Assembly: GCA_015152555.1 (NCBI GenBank) | Contig: SUTS01000001.1 | Span: 62,001-126,000 of the forward strand | DNA length: 64,000 nucleotides | Direction: 5' to 3' | DNA from: Cyanobacteria bacterium SIG26 | GTDB lineage: Bacteria > Cyanobacteriota > Vampirovibrionia > Gastranaerophilales > Gastranaerophilaceae | Shown here: positions 45,098 through 53,946 of the stretch, piece by piece | How the letters are laid out: each line of letters begins with the position of its first letter | Numbering within the stretch: position 1 is the first letter of the stretch | Notes under the pieces: generated by a model | Database searches by the model: none | The model's input: the letters and a program-made list of their open reading frames with translations, nothing else | What the model was told of the DNA's origin: nothing | Program-made: the position numbers and the translations under genes

Positions 45098-45883
45098 TTA
45101 TTTTGTTGAAGTTAATACATATTTTGCAGCGTTTGTTGCTGGTTCTACTGTTGCATCGTGGAATACAACAGGGAAAATATCTGTTAAGTTAGTCGCATTA
45201 TTTTTAACCGCACAAGGTGTTTCTGGAGTAAGTGCAGCTGTACCATCACCAGAACAAGAAACTTCTTTATTAGGTAAAGTTACACCGTTTACATCGATAA
45301 AACCAATACAACCATTTAAACCGCCGGCACCCGTAATAGCACCAGTCGTTTCATCCTTTGTCCCAGCTTTTAACGTATCAGTATTTACAACTTGACCAAG
45401 TTGTAATGTACAACCGCCTGCCATAGCTGAAGGGAATCCAACAACTGAACCATCTGCTAAAGTGTAAACATTATAATCATCTGCAGTATTAAGAGTTAGA
45501 GCTTTACCACCTTCAGCATTATTAAATTTATATGCATTACTTGCAGAATCTTTCAAGTTTGAAGCTGCACCAATATATGAATGACCAGTCAATGTACCGT
45601 TTAATAAAGCACACATAGTCAAATCACTTGTTGGATCTTCTTTTGCTGCATTTGCTACAGTACCATTACAAGCAGCATTAAGACCTGCATAGTCAAAATC
45701 GTATTGTGCTTGAGCCATCAAACCTGCTTGGTTCAATGTTGATAATGTTTTCTTAAATTGTGAACGGAATTTTGCACCGTTTGTGTTAGCTACCAATGTT
45801 GGAATTGTCATTGCTGCTACAACACCAATAATACCTAAAGTAATCAATACTTCTGCCAAAGTAAAACCGAATCTTTTTGTCAT
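45098..45883 (-). CDS. Type IV prepilin-like protein, short leader
   Basis: This 261-aa protein has a classic prepilin N-terminus: leader MTKRFG, cleavage after Gly, then FTLAEVLITLGIIGVVAAMTI as the N-terminal helix. The globular part is Ala/Gly/Asn/Thr-rich with several Cys (for example ACNG, MCAL, GGCTLQ) and the loop DVNGVTLPN, which the other two prepilins in the window share in form. The ATG at 45883 is chosen because AAAGGA lies ~10 bp upstream; longer in-frame starts lack a ribosome-binding site. It is divergent from the XRE regulator gene 186 bp away, which may control it. The abundance of small residues suits a major pilin. Confidence 0.85.
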   Translation of the reverse strand: MTKRFGFTLAEVLITLGIIGVVAAMTIPTLVANTNGAKFRSQFKKTLSTLNQAGLMAQAQYDFDYAGLNAACNGTVANAAKEDPTSDLTMCALLNGTLTGHSYIGAASNLKDSASNAYKFNNAEGGKALTLNTADDYNVYTLADGSVVGFPSAMAGGCTLQLGQVVNTDTLKAGTKDETTGAITGAGGLNGCIGFIDVNGVTLPNKEVSCSGDGTAALTPETPCAVKNNATNLTDIFPVVFHDATVEPATNAAKYVLTSTK

Positions 45884-46069
45884 ACTTTTGAAATCCTTTC
45901 TTTTCATAAAGTTCTTATAACATACCAACTTATTAATTAATTCTTGGGGATTAATAACAAGTTTATATATACATGTTGTCACATTGTGCCAAATTTGTCA
46001 AGTGTAATTATTCTAATGTGCCATTTTTTAATACAAAAATATGAGATAATTTATTATTAAGGGGTATTT

Positions 46070-46402
46070 ATGGGGAATTTAAGCAAACAATTAGGGCTAA
46101 GAATAAAAGAGTTAAGAAAAGTCAAAAAGCTTACACAAACGCAATTGGCTGAACGAATTGGGATGGAGACAACAAACCTTTGTAAATTAGAAAATGGTGG
46201 TCAATTACCTAAAGAAGAAAATATCGAAAAAATCGCAAAAGTCCTTGATGTAGAAATTAAAGATTTGTTTACATTTGGTCATCTTAAACAAGGTTTAGAA
46301 TTAAGAAAAGAATTATTAGATATCATAAAAAAAGCTACCGACAACGAATTAGAATTATATTATCGATTGATTATCGCGACAAAAGAAACCGGCAGAATAT
46401 AG
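46070..46402 (+). CDS. XRE-family helix-turn-helix regulator
   Basis: This 110-aa protein has an N-terminal HTH_3 domain (about 8-63: LGLRIKELRKVKKLTQTQLA, then NLCKLENGGQLPKEENIEKI). A C-terminal helical tail (65-110) probably forms the dimer. It is a DNA-binding repressor or activator. An AAGGGG ribosome-binding site precedes the ATG. It is divergent from the prepilin gene, so it may regulate it. No toxin or phage gene is adjacent. Confidence 0.88.
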   Translation: MGNLSKQLGLRIKELRKVKKLTQTQLAERIGMETTNLCKLENGGQLPKEENIEKIAKVLDVEIKDLFTFGHLKQGLELRKELLDIIKKATDNELELYYRLIIATKETGRI

Positions 46403-46442
46403 TTATTTTATTAGGTATAACAGACTTTTAACAACCACACGC

Positions 46443-46473
46443 CATTCTGTATCAAGCACGGAATGACGAATGG
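46443..46473. repeat. Palindromic CGTATCAAG-type repeat, copy 1
   Basis: CATTCTGTATCAAGCACGG is followed by GAATGACGAATGG. The same sequence, slightly changed, is at 56223-56247 (ATTCCGT-ATCAAGT-ACGGAAT, a perfect hairpin). Confidence 0.7.
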
Positions 46474-46728
46474 TGGCATAACAAGGGATAACGTAAAACT
46501 ACCTCTTCCTAGGAGAGGTAGGGCAACGTCATCCTGAGCCGGTGTGAGCGGTGCTGTTTTTTGCGAACACCGAAGAAGCGAAGGATCTCTTATATTCCTA
46601 CCTTCATCATTCTGAACGGGGAAAATGTATTGGTACTAATGACCACCAACCTATAGTCATTCTGAGTGAAACGAAGAACCTCTTATTATTCCTTTCTATA
46701 GGATTTTATGGGATTCTTCGGGCTAAAG

Positions 46729-46905
46729 CCCTCAGAATGACAAGGGTCGAGCAAGGCGGAAAGATACAAATATATTTACCCCCCTCAGAATGACGAGGGT
46801 CGAGCGAGGCGAGAAGATACAAATTTATTTACCCCCCTCAAAATGACGAGGGTCGAGCAAGGCGGAAAGATACAAATATATTTACCCCCTCAGAATGACG
46901 ATGCG
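46729..46905 (+). repeat. Tandem array of a 53-bp CATTCTGAG-type unit
   Basis: Three near-identical units start at 46729, 46782 and 46835, with a truncated fourth at 46887. Each begins CCTCAGAATGACGAGGGTCG, continues with a GAGCRAGGCG motif and ends in AT-rich AGATACAAATATATTTACC. Unit-to-unit differences are a few bases. Single copies of the same unit lie at 24.2-24.4 kb (reverse) and 60.8 kb. Confidence 0.9.
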
Positions 46906-47003
46906 TTATACTTGTGGGAAGAATGCCCAATATTTACCCTCCCCCCCCATTTACAATTACAAAAAAATAGTTTAAAATGAACTCAAAAGAAAGAGGGTAT
47001 TAT

Positions 47004-48110
47004 ATGCAAAACAATATTTGGGACAAATACGCACAGGTACTTGTAGACTATTCTACAGATGTACAAAAAGGCGATTTAGTAATGATTAGAGCAGAAAGCA
47101 TCGAAGCAAAACCACTTGTAAAAGCTTTATACAAAAGAGTATTAGAACGTGGTGGAAATCCAATCGTCAGAACAGGTATTGGCGATTTAGCAGAAATCTT
47201 TATTAAAAACGCTAATGATGAACAACTTAGTTATATCGACCCAATTACACAATTGGAATACGAAGTGGTCGACAAATACATATCTTTGGGAGCACCTCAA
47301 AACACAAAAAGTATGGCCCGCGCAGACTTGACAAAAGTTGCAAAACGAGGAAAAGCAACCAAACACTTATCAGAAAAACTTATGAAACGCTCTGCAGAAG
47401 GCACTGCCAAATGGGTTATTGCAGATGTTCCAACCCAAGCACTCGCTCAAGAAGCTAAAATGTCATTTGATGAATATGCTGAATTCTTATTCAAATCATG
47501 CTATTTAGACATAGAAAATCCTGTTGAAAAACTTAAAGAGTTAGACAAAAAACAAACAGAGTGGGCAAACTACTTGAACAACGTAAAAGAACTACATATC
47601 ACCGGCGAAAAAACAGATATCAAATTTAATGTAGAAGGTAGAAAATGGATTAGCTGTTCAGGTATGAACAATTACCCTGATGGCGAAGTGTTCACATCAC
47701 CTGTCGAAAACGACATTAATGGTGAAATCTACTTCGATTATCCACAAAATTACCGAGGCAACTCCGCTCAAGGCGTCCACTTATGGATAGAAAACGGACA
47801 AGTAGTAAAAGCCGAAGCAGAACAAGGCGAAGAATTCTTAAACGCAATGCTTAATATGGATGAAGGTTCCCGTGGGATCGGTGAAATTGCAATAGGCACA
47901 AACGACGAAATCCAAGAAATTACAGGAAACATCCTATTTGACGAAAAAATCGGCGGAGCAATACACATGGCTGTCGGCGCATCTTATCCTGAAACAGGTG
48001 GCAAAAACGTGTCAGGCCTACACTGGGATTTAATCAAAAATATGAAAAATGGTGGTAAAATCTACGCTGACGGTAAACTAATTTATGAAAACGGAAAAAT
48101 GATTATATAA
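47004..48110 (+). CDS. M29-family aminopeptidase
   Basis: This 368-aa metallopeptidase removes N-terminal residues from peptides in the cytoplasm. It matches the thermophilic aminopeptidase family (AmpS/PepS/AmpT). The metal-ligand regions are NNYPDGEVFTSPVEND, EEFLNAMLNMDEGSRGIGE and GGAIHMAVGASYPETGG, the last with SGLHWDLI. The ATG at 47004 is chosen because AGAGGG lies 6 bp upstream; the in-frame ATG at 46977 would include it. A strong terminator follows. It is monocistronic, with the repeat array directly upstream. Confidence 0.9.
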   Translation: MQNNIWDKYAQVLVDYSTDVQKGDLVMIRAESIEAKPLVKALYKRVLERGGNPIVRTGIGDLAEIFIKNANDEQLSYIDPITQLEYEVVDKYISLGAPQNTKSMARADLTKVAKRGKATKHLSEKLMKRSAEGTAKWVIADVPTQALAQEAKMSFDEYAEFLFKSCYLDIENPVEKLKELDKKQTEWANYLNNVKELHITGEKTDIKFNVEGRKWISCSGMNNYPDGEVFTSPVENDINGEIYFDYPQNYRGNSAQGVHLWIENGQVVKAEAEQGEEFLNAMLNMDEGSRGIGEIAIGTNDEIQEITGNILFDEKIGGAIHMAVGASYPETGGKNVSGLHWDLIKNMKNGGKIYADGKLIYENGKMII

Positions 48111-48131
48111 TTATCTTTTTCAAAAAATTGG

Positions 48132-48161
48132 CGGCGGGGATTAAAAATCCCCGCCGTTTTT
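48132..48161 (+). terminator. Terminator of the aminopeptidase gene
   Basis: CGGCGGGGATT-A-rich loop-AATCCCCGCCG gives an 11-bp GC-rich stem followed by TTTTT. Confidence 0.92.
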
Positions 48162-48240
48162 ATTATTTTAAAGTAACTAGCAAAAATTATTTTTACAGGT
48201 TTTAAAAAAAATATATATAAAATTAATCTCCGGAGTGTTT

Positions 48241-49521
48241 ATGAAAATAGCAAAAATACAATACCCTTATTTAACAAACTACAATACCCAAAAACCCCAA
48301 ATTTCACAAAAAGGCGGCGAGCTTCAAAAGCAGACATCTCCAATTGCTAATGTCAAAGTCCCAGCAGGGTTTACTTATGGTGCAAATATTCATTTTAGAG
48401 CAAAAGAAATTAACAACATAACAGATATTAGCAGACCAAACCCTAATAGATCAGTTAATAATATCACTCACGAGCTATACATGGAAATGACTGATTGGAC
48501 CAAAAAAAGACACAGACTCATGTATAAAAATTTCCACACCAATCCGTGTATCAATCATCAAGAATTATACCGTCCGGATCAAGCTAGATTACCATTACAA
48601 GATCCAAAAGTTATGGATAAATTTATTGAAACATCCAAGATTTATACAAAATATAAAGACCAACCTATCATTTGTCTGGGCAGAAGTCCTAAATGGTTCC
48701 TTAACACAGCTTTGTGGATGAAAGATGGTATAAATGATTACAAATTTGTAGCTTTTTCTGAACGTTGGTATTGGCCTGATAAAGTTGAAGGAGTAAGAAG
48801 ACGCGCTAGCGAAGCTCCAACAGATAAAGAAATTAGAGCTTATAGAAGATACTTAAAAGATGTTGGTGCAGACCCTATAACTATGGTCGCTAATATGAAA
48901 AAGACAGGGCAGAAAACTGTCATTACAGACTACATAAACTCAGGAAAAGGCGCTACATCATTCCTTGAAGTACTGGCAGATTATGCAGATGACCTTGGAA
49001 TATTAGAAGAATTTTCTAAATCTTTTGAAATCGTAGGTATTGGTTCTATGAAATATATGGAAGAACTTGACCCATTCGCAGAGTTAATTTCTCAACCTAG
49101 AGTTATTCTACCGGAAAAATTATGGCCTTATTGGCGAAATATTAAACAAACTTACCACGATATTGACTATAATGTGTTTGAAGATATGCTACTTAATGAA
49201 AACGTAAATGAATGTCGTTCAACATATTATCCTCACAGATACTGGACAGCATATAGACCGGATAGACTTAAAACAGGCATAGCAATCGATCCTAAAACAA
49301 TTTCTAAAAAATTAGATGAATTGGCCGAAATAGAAAAGAAATTCGGTATCGATAAAACCAAAAACAAACTAAAGTATAATAAAGATGATGACACAGTTAA
49401 ACTTTATATTTCATCATTTTCACCGGCTATGGGCGATTACAGAAACCTTATGCAATTCTGGATACTTGATAATCTCGCACAAAGAGGATTACTAAAAGAA
49501 AAACATACTACTAAAATGTAA
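48241..49521 (+). CDS. Tagged protein with phosphoribosyltransferase-like motif
   Basis: This 426-aa protein has a disordered leader ending in the tag-like IHFRA (50-54). The core contains PIICLGRSPKWF (142-153) and TVITDYINSGKGATSF (226-241). The second resembles the type I PRTase PRPP-binding loop (four hydrophobics, D-x-x-x-[ST]-G-x-[AT]-[ST]), and the first could be the upstream pyrophosphate loop. The remaining sequence is helical and Lys/Tyr-rich, and I assign no substrate. The ATG at 48241 is chosen because CGGAG lies 5 bp upstream; the GTG at 48235 overlaps that site. There is no signal peptide. PRTase activity is inference. Confidence 0.75.
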   Translation: MKIAKIQYPYLTNYNTQKPQISQKGGELQKQTSPIANVKVPAGFTYGANIHFRAKEINNITDISRPNPNRSVNNITHELYMEMTDWTKKRHRLMYKNFHTNPCINHQELYRPDQARLPLQDPKVMDKFIETSKIYTKYKDQPIICLGRSPKWFLNTALWMKDGINDYKFVAFSERWYWPDKVEGVRRRASEAPTDKEIRAYRRYLKDVGADPITMVANMKKTGQKTVITDYINSGKGATSFLEVLADYADDLGILEEFSKSFEIVGIGSMKYMEELDPFAELISQPRVILPEKLWPYWRNIKQTYHDIDYNVFEDMLLNENVNECRSTYYPHRYWTAYRPDRLKTGIAIDPKTISKKLDELAEIEKKFGIDKTKNKLKYNKDDDTVKLYISSFSPAMGDYRNLMQFWILDNLAQRGLLKEKHTTKM

Positions 49522-49533
49522 TTTTTATAAAAT

Positions 49534-49563
49534 AAAAGAACCGGCAATTTGCCGGTTCTTTTT
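49534..49563. terminator. Bidirectional terminator between the PRTase-like gene and rpsI
   Basis: AAAAGAACCGGC-AATTT-GCCGGTTCTTTT is a 12-bp stem with U-tracts on both strands. It closes the plus-strand gene and the ribosomal alpha operon. Confidence 0.92.
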
Positions 49564-49581
49564 GTATCCTTTGTGAAAAGA

Positions 49582-49977
49582 TTAACGTTTTGAGAATTGG
49601 AATCTCTTACGAGCTCTTTTTCTACCATATTTTTTACGTTCTTTAACACGTGGGTCTCTTGTTAATAAACCTTCTAGTTTTAGAACATTTTTGTATTCTT
49701 CATTAGATTTTACCAATGCTCTTGAAATACCGTGTCTGATTGCACCACATTGAGATACAACACCACCACCTACTGCTTTAACTCTAACATCATATCTTTC
49801 TTGAGTTTCAGTTAAAACAAGTGGTCTGTAAACTAACATTTCAATAGCAGGTCTGTTACCGATATAATCTCTTAATTTTTTACCGTTAACAAAAATTCTG
49901 CCGCTACCTTTAACCAATTTTACAACAGCAATTGAGGTTTTTCTACGGCCTGTTGCTCTAATTTCAGTATCTGCCAT
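49582..49977 (-). CDS. rpsI: 30S ribosomal protein S9
   Basis: This 131-aa protein of the small-subunit head contacts P-site tRNA through its C-terminal tail. It opens with TGRRKTSIAVVKLVKGSGRI and ends with RKKYGRKRARKRFQFSKR, the typical S9 basic tail. The start overlaps the rplM stop by one base. It is the last gene of the operon. Confidence 0.97.
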   Translation of the reverse strand: MADTEIRATGRRKTSIAVVKLVKGSGRIFVNGKKLRDYIGNRPAIEMLVYRPLVLTETQERYDVRVKAVGGGVVSQCGAIRHGISRALVKSNEEYKNVLKLEGLLTRDPRVKERKKYGRKRARKRFQFSKR

Positions 49978-50414
49978 TATTTAGCCTCCTTTTCCAATAC
50001 GATAGGTTTTTGTGCAGCATGCGGATGTTCTGCTCCTGCATAAACTTTTAATTTATTAAATTGTTCTGCACCTAATGTATTGTGTTGTAACATACCACGT
50101 ACAGCATGTTCAATAACGATTCTTGGATCTTTTTCCATTAATTCTTTGAAACTTGCTGATTTTAAACCACCCGGATATCCTGTGTGGTGTAAATAAATTT
50201 TATCAGTTTCTTTTTTACCTGAAACTTTCACTTTTGCAGCATTAATAACGATAACAAAATCACCGGTATCAACGTGTGGAGTGTATTCAGGTTTATTTTT
50301 ACCTCTCAAAATGTTTGCAACACGAGTAGCTAAACGGCCTAAAATTTCGCCTTCAGCATCGATTACATACCATTTTCTTTCAACTTCTAGAGGTTTTGCT
50401 GAATATGTTTTCAT
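49977..50414 (-). CDS. rplM: 50S ribosomal protein L13
   Basis: This 145-aa early-assembly protein of the large subunit includes [38 protein letters not shown] and HHTGYPGGL, all standard L13 signatures. It precedes rpsI with a 1-bp overlap and follows truA. Confidence 0.97.
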   Translation of the reverse strand: MKTYSAKPLEVERKWYVIDAEGEILGRLATRVANILRGKNKPEYTPHVDTGDFVIVINAAKVKVSGKKETDKIYLHHTGYPGGLKSASFKELMEKDPRIVIEHAVRGMLQHNTLGAEQFNKLKVYAGAEHPHAAQKPIVLEKEAK

Positions 50415-50435
50415 TGCATTTCTCCATTTATTATT

Positions 50436-51254
50436 TTAATACATTACTTTTACTAATGTTAATCCGTATGGACTAACTGTACGACCAGCCTTTTGGCGGT
50501 CTTTTGCCTCCAAAACATCTTTCATATGCTCAGGTTGCAAATTATGTCCTTCTATTTCTAGAAGTGTTCCGACAATCGTTCTTACCATATTATACAAAAA
50601 TCTATTTCCTACAATATCAATAATCACCCTGTCGCCGACTCTTGAAACTTTCGCTTCATATATTATGCAAATTTTGCTCGGGTTAAGCGTTCCGGAACTC
50701 TTAAAACTGGAGAAATCGTGTTCTCCCAATAAATAATTCAAAGATTTTTGCATCCTTTCAATATCAGTTGGATATTTCACCCTCAATAAATCACCATCAA
50801 ATGCGTTTTTTATTCTTCTGTTTATAAATTCAAAACGATAATGACGTTTTTTTGCTGACTTTTGAGCATGAAACCTCCCATCAACTTCTCGCAGATTTGT
50901 AACAGATATATCATCAGGTAAAATTTCATTTATTGAATAGAGAAACTTTGAAGCAACAATCATTTCGTCTGTATCAAAATGAACAACCTGTCCTAGGGAA
51001 TTTACACCCTTATCTGTTCTGCCGGAAAAAATTGCTTTTACTGGTCGGTTGTTATATTTTGCGAGCGTTTCATCCTTATTATTTTTGGACTTACGCCCGC
51101 TTAATATCAATGTACTGAGTGCATTTTCTAGTTCACCTTGAATGGTTCTTCCTATTTGAATCCCTTGAGGATTTTCATCTGATTTTCCCTCGAATTGGAT
51201 TTGACTTCCGTCATAGTTTTTACCAATATATTGAACATCAAATGCATATCGCAT
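50436..51254 (-). CDS. truA: tRNA pseudouridine synthase A
   Basis: This 272-aa enzyme makes pseudouridine at positions 38-40 of tRNA anticodon stems. The catalytic Asp is in GRTDKGVNSLGQVVHF. Later motifs RFHAQKSAKKRHYRF and NRFLYNMVRTIVGTL are standard TruA. An insert near 50-65 (ILSGRKSKNNKDETLAKYN) makes it slightly longer than E. coli TruA. Its place between rplQ and rplM is common in Gram-positive and cyanobacterial genomes. Confidence 0.95.
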   Translation of the reverse strand: MRYAFDVQYIGKNYDGSQIQFEGKSDENPQGIQIGRTIQGELENALSTLILSGRKSKNNKDETLAKYNNRPVKAIFSGRTDKGVNSLGQVVHFDTDEMIVASKFLYSINEILPDDISVTNLREVDGRFHAQKSAKKRHYRFEFINRRIKNAFDGDLLRVKYPTDIERMQKSLNYLLGEHDFSSFKSSGTLNPSKICIIYEAKVSRVGDRVIIDIVGNRFLYNMVRTIVGTLLEIEGHNLQPEHMKDVLEAKDRQKAGRTVSPYGLTLVKVMY

Positions 51255-51260
51255 CAGCTA

Positions 51261-51689
51261 TTACACCAATTGAATTAGTGCCATTTCTGAAGCGTCACCA
51301 CGTCTTGGTGGTAAGTGGTAAATTCTAGTGTATCCACCTTTTCTATCAGAATATTGTTTTCCGATAATTACAAACAATTTTCTTAAAACTGTTTGAGAAG
51401 CCAATTTTTTATCAGCTTGTGGAGCTTCAAATACTTCACCTGAAGCTAAATCCATGTATTTACCAGTTTCTTTATTGTAAATATATCTTGCAGCTTGGCG
51501 GATTGAATTTAGGTCACCTTTTTTTGCAAGAGTGATAATCTTTTCAGCATATGGTTTTAATGCTTTTGCACGAGCCATAGTTGTTGTGATTTCACCGTGT
51601 ACAAAAAGTTCAGTAGCCAATGAGCGCAACAAAGCCTTTCTTTGGTCTTGCGCTTTACCAAGCGTGTGTTTTTTTGTTTGGTGTCTCAT
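51261..51689 (-). CDS. rplQ: 50S ribosomal protein L17
   Basis: This 142-aa protein near the exit tunnel opens with MRHQTKKHTLGKAQDQRKAL, followed by LRSLATELFVHGEITTTMARAK, the L17 signature. It is about 20 residues longer than many L17 proteins owing to an insert (YIYNKETGKYMDLASGEVF) in the middle. It follows rpoA, the classic alpha-operon order. Confidence 0.96.
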   Translation of the reverse strand: MRHQTKKHTLGKAQDQRKALLRSLATELFVHGEITTTMARAKALKPYAEKIITLAKKGDLNSIRQAARYIYNKETGKYMDLASGEVFEAPQADKKLASQTVLRKLFVIIGKQYSDRKGGYTRIYHLPPRRGDASEMALIQLV

Positions 51690-51736
51690 TTTTTGTATCC
51701 TTTACTTAATTTAATTTGTATTATCTGTCGACTAGA

Positions 51737-52708
51737 TTATCCAATCAAGTCTTCTTCTTCCACTGGGCTTGGAGCTAAGTCTAAACCAAAGTGGCGTAAT
51801 CTTTCGATAACTTCATCTGATGATTTTTTACCGAAATTCTTAATATTTAATAAATCATGTTCTGATTTTTTCAACAATTCAGCCATTGAATTGATGCTTG
51901 CTCTTTTCAAGCAATTGTATGCTCTTACTGACAACTCTAATTCTTCGATTGTCATAGAAGGTTGTTCTTCAACTTCTTCTACAACTTCTTCAACTTGAGG
52001 AACAACTGCTACAGCAGGTTGACCAGTAATTGAAGCGATTTGCATAAAGTGTTCAATAAGAAGATTTGATGCTTGACTCAAAGCATTTTGAACATCAATT
52101 GATCCGTTTGACCAAATTTCTAATGTTAATTTATCAAAATCTAATGCATCACCAACACGAGCGCTTTCTACATTGTAGCTTACGCGTTTGATTGGCATGA
52201 ATGTTGCATCGATAGGCAACATATCAATTGAAGCATCTTTTGAATCTCTTGGAACGTCATTATGAACGTATCCTTTACCTGAATCTACAATAACATCAGC
52301 GTGGAATGAACCACCATCTGCTACTGTACAAATTAACCAATCAGGGTTAACAACTTTTACGCCGGCAGGTAATTGAATGTCACTTGCTAAAACAGGACCT
52401 GGTTTATCTACATCTATTCTTAAGTGTTGAGATTCTTTAGAATCAGTTTTTACAACTAATCCTTTAAGATTTAACATAACATCGATTACGTCTTCCAAAA
52501 CACCTGGAATTGCTGTATATTCGTGAGTAATACCTTCGATTCTTGCACCTGTAACTGCTGTACCTTCAAGGCTTGATAGCAATACACGTCTTAATGAATT
52601 ACCGATTGTAGTACCGAATCCTCTTTCTAATGGTTCGATTACAAATTTGCCGTATTGTGAACCGTCAGAACTTGTCGCTGTATTAACACATTTAATTTTT
52701 AATTCCAT
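51737..52708 (-). CDS. rpoA: RNA polymerase alpha subunit
   Basis: This 323-aa subunit nucleates polymerase assembly and contacts UP elements and activators. The N-terminal domain includes FVIEPLERGFGTTIGNSLRR and runs to about 235. A short acidic, Val/Glu-rich linker (VEEVVEEVEEQPS) joins it to the C-terminal domain (about 255-320), which has SVRAYNCLKRASINSMAELL and the helix-hairpin-helix NIKNFGKKSSDEV. The acidic tail ends EEEDLIG. Confidence 0.97.
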   Translation of the reverse strand: MELKIKCVNTATSSDGSQYGKFVIEPLERGFGTTIGNSLRRVLLSSLEGTAVTGARIEGITHEYTAIPGVLEDVIDVMLNLKGLVVKTDSKESQHLRIDVDKPGPVLASDIQLPAGVKVVNPDWLICTVADGGSFHADVIVDSGKGYVHNDVPRDSKDASIDMLPIDATFMPIKRVSYNVESARVGDALDFDKLTLEIWSNGSIDVQNALSQASNLLIEHFMQIASITGQPAVAVVPQVEEVVEEVEEQPSMTIEELELSVRAYNCLKRASINSMAELLKKSEHDLLNIKNFGKKSSDEVIERLRHFGLDLAPSPVEEEDLIG

Positions 52709-52778
52709 TCTTTTATTCTCCTAGTTATACTCTACTTAATTGCTAGTTATATAAGCTAATGCTTACTACTTACAATTC

Positions 52779-53381
52779 CTACTTAGAATAATATTCGATT
52801 ACAAGTTGTTCCTTGATTTCCGGATCTAATTCTTCTCTTTCAGGAATTCTGTCAAATGTAATTTTCAATGCTTCTTTATCGATTGTCATCCAAGCTGGAG
52901 CACAAGCCATATCAATCATTCCGATTACATCGTTTAAGTATTTTGAACTTCTTGATTTTACTGTTACTACATCACCCGCTTTTACCAAGTATGATGGAAT
53001 ATCAACTTTTCTACCATTTACAAGAACGTGACCGTGGTTAACGATTTGTCTTGTTTGCTTACGAGTGATACCGAAACCGGCTCTGAATAAAATGTTATCA
53101 AGTCTTGATTCTAATAATTGTAAAAGAATAGTACCTGTAACACCTTTTCTTCTTGCAGCTTCGTTGTAATATTTAACGAATTGTTTTTCACTTACTAAAT
53201 AAGTGAATCTGATTTTTTGTTTTTCAGCTAAGTGAAGTGCATATTCAGAAAGTTTTTTTCTAACAGCACCGTGTTGACCAGAAGCTGTTTGTCTCATTGA
53301 TGAAGTTAATTTTCTGTTAGACAAATCCTTAACTTTTTTGTTTCTGAATAATTTGTTAGTTGGCCCTGTATATCTTGCCAT
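52779..53381 (-). CDS. rpsD: 30S ribosomal protein S4
   Basis: This 200-aa primary 16S-binding protein has the S4 domain RLDNILFRAGFGITRKQTRQ and HGHVLVNGRKVDIPSYLVK in the C-terminal half. In other bacteria S4 represses its own operon by binding the mRNA leader. A structured leader with a 24-bp palindrome lies just upstream here (see findings). The N-terminus lacks a zinc-binding Cys set. Confidence 0.97.
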   Translation of the reverse strand: MARYTGPTNKLFRNKKVKDLSNRKLTSSMRQTASGQHGAVRKKLSEYALHLAEKQKIRFTYLVSEKQFVKYYNEAARRKGVTGTILLQLLESRLDNILFRAGFGITRKQTRQIVNHGHVLVNGRKVDIPSYLVKAGDVVTVKSRSSKYLNDVIGMIDMACAPAWMTIDKEALKITFDRIPEREELDPEIKEQLVIEYYSK

Positions 53382-53401
53382 TTTTTTCTCCTTTGTTTTG
53401 T

Positions 53402-53449
53402 GCGGGGCATCTATGGTTTGCGAATGGACTACTTACGCAAGCCCCCGCG
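53402..53449 (-). promoter_or_regulatory. Structured leader just upstream of rpsD
   Basis: On the minus strand GCGGGGGC ... GCCCCGC forms an outer stem and CTTGCG ... CGCAAA an inner one, ending 10-20 nt before the AAAGGAG of rpsD. It may be a ribosomal-protein binding site for S4 feedback control. This is inference from position and pairing. Confidence 0.5.
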
Positions 53450-53472
53450 ATATGTACTACTTTTTGAGCAGA

Positions 53473-53496
53473 TACATGTATTAATTAATACATGTA
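53473..53496. repeat. 24-bp perfect palindrome after rpsK
   Basis: The palindrome (TACATGTATTAA and its exact reverse complement) directly abuts the rpsK stop codon and has no U-tract. It could be an mRNA processing or stability hairpin within the operon. Confidence 0.75.
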
Positions 53497-53883
53497 CTAT
53501 ACTCTACGTTTTTTAGGTGGACGACATCCATTGTGAGGAATTGGAGTTACATCTTTGATAAGAGTAATTTCCAAACCTGCAGCTTGGATAGCTCTGATAG
53601 CTGTTTCTCTACCAGAACCAGGTCCTTTGATATGAACTTCAACTTTTTTCATACCTTGATCTATTGATTTTTTAGCAACCAATTCAGCAGCAGATTGAGC
53701 TGCGAATGGAGTACCTTTTCTAGCTCCTTTGAAACCTGAAGCACCTGCTGTTGCCCAAGCAATAGCATTACCTTGAGTATCAGTAGAAGTTACTATTGTA
53801 TTGTTGAAAGTTGACTGAATATGTACAACCCCTTGCAATACATTTTTCTTTTCTTTTTTCTTAGTTTTTTGTGGTCTTGCCAT
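53497..53883 (-). CDS. rpsK: 30S ribosomal protein S11
   Basis: This 128-aa platform protein contains [34 protein letters not shown] and the C-terminal [15 protein letters not shown], all typical of S11. It sits between rpsM and rpsD. Confidence 0.97.
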   Translation of the reverse strand: MARPQKTKKKEKKNVLQGVVHIQSTFNNTIVTSTDTQGNAIAWATAGASGFKGARKGTPFAAQSAAELVAKKSIDQGMKKVEVHIKGPGSGRETAIRAIQAAGLEITLIKDVTPIPHNGCRPPKKRRV

Positions 53884-53946
53884 TTTTATTTCCTTTATCT
53901 TAGTTAATTATATTTCCTATTACTGAGGCCTATTGCCTACATCTTA

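Larger units (their letters stand above)
46403..47003. other. Gene-free stretch made of dispersed repeats
   Basis: The stretch between the XRE gene and the aminopeptidase gene is almost wholly repeats: a CCGTATCAAG-type palindrome, a CCTCT hairpin, CATTCTGAG units and the 53-bp array. The 80-codon ORF inside (46551-46793) is translated repeat, not a gene. The promoter of the aminopeptidase gene must lie at its right end. Confidence 0.75.

Noticed and set aside
46551-46793. 80-codon ORF in the repeat zone
   Set aside because: It is a translation of the dispersed CATTCTGAG repeat (peptide ...ILRAKALRMTRVE...), with no ribosome-binding site.
46729-46905. Tandem 53-bp units considered as a CRISPR array
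   Set aside because: The units follow each other without unique spacers and there are no cas genes.
50436-51254. truA inside the ribosomal operon considered as an insertion
   Set aside because: The order rplQ-truA-rplM-rpsI is common in many phyla.
53473-53496. Palindrome after rpsK considered as a terminator
   Set aside because: It has no U-tract and lies inside an operon whose next gene must be transcribed.
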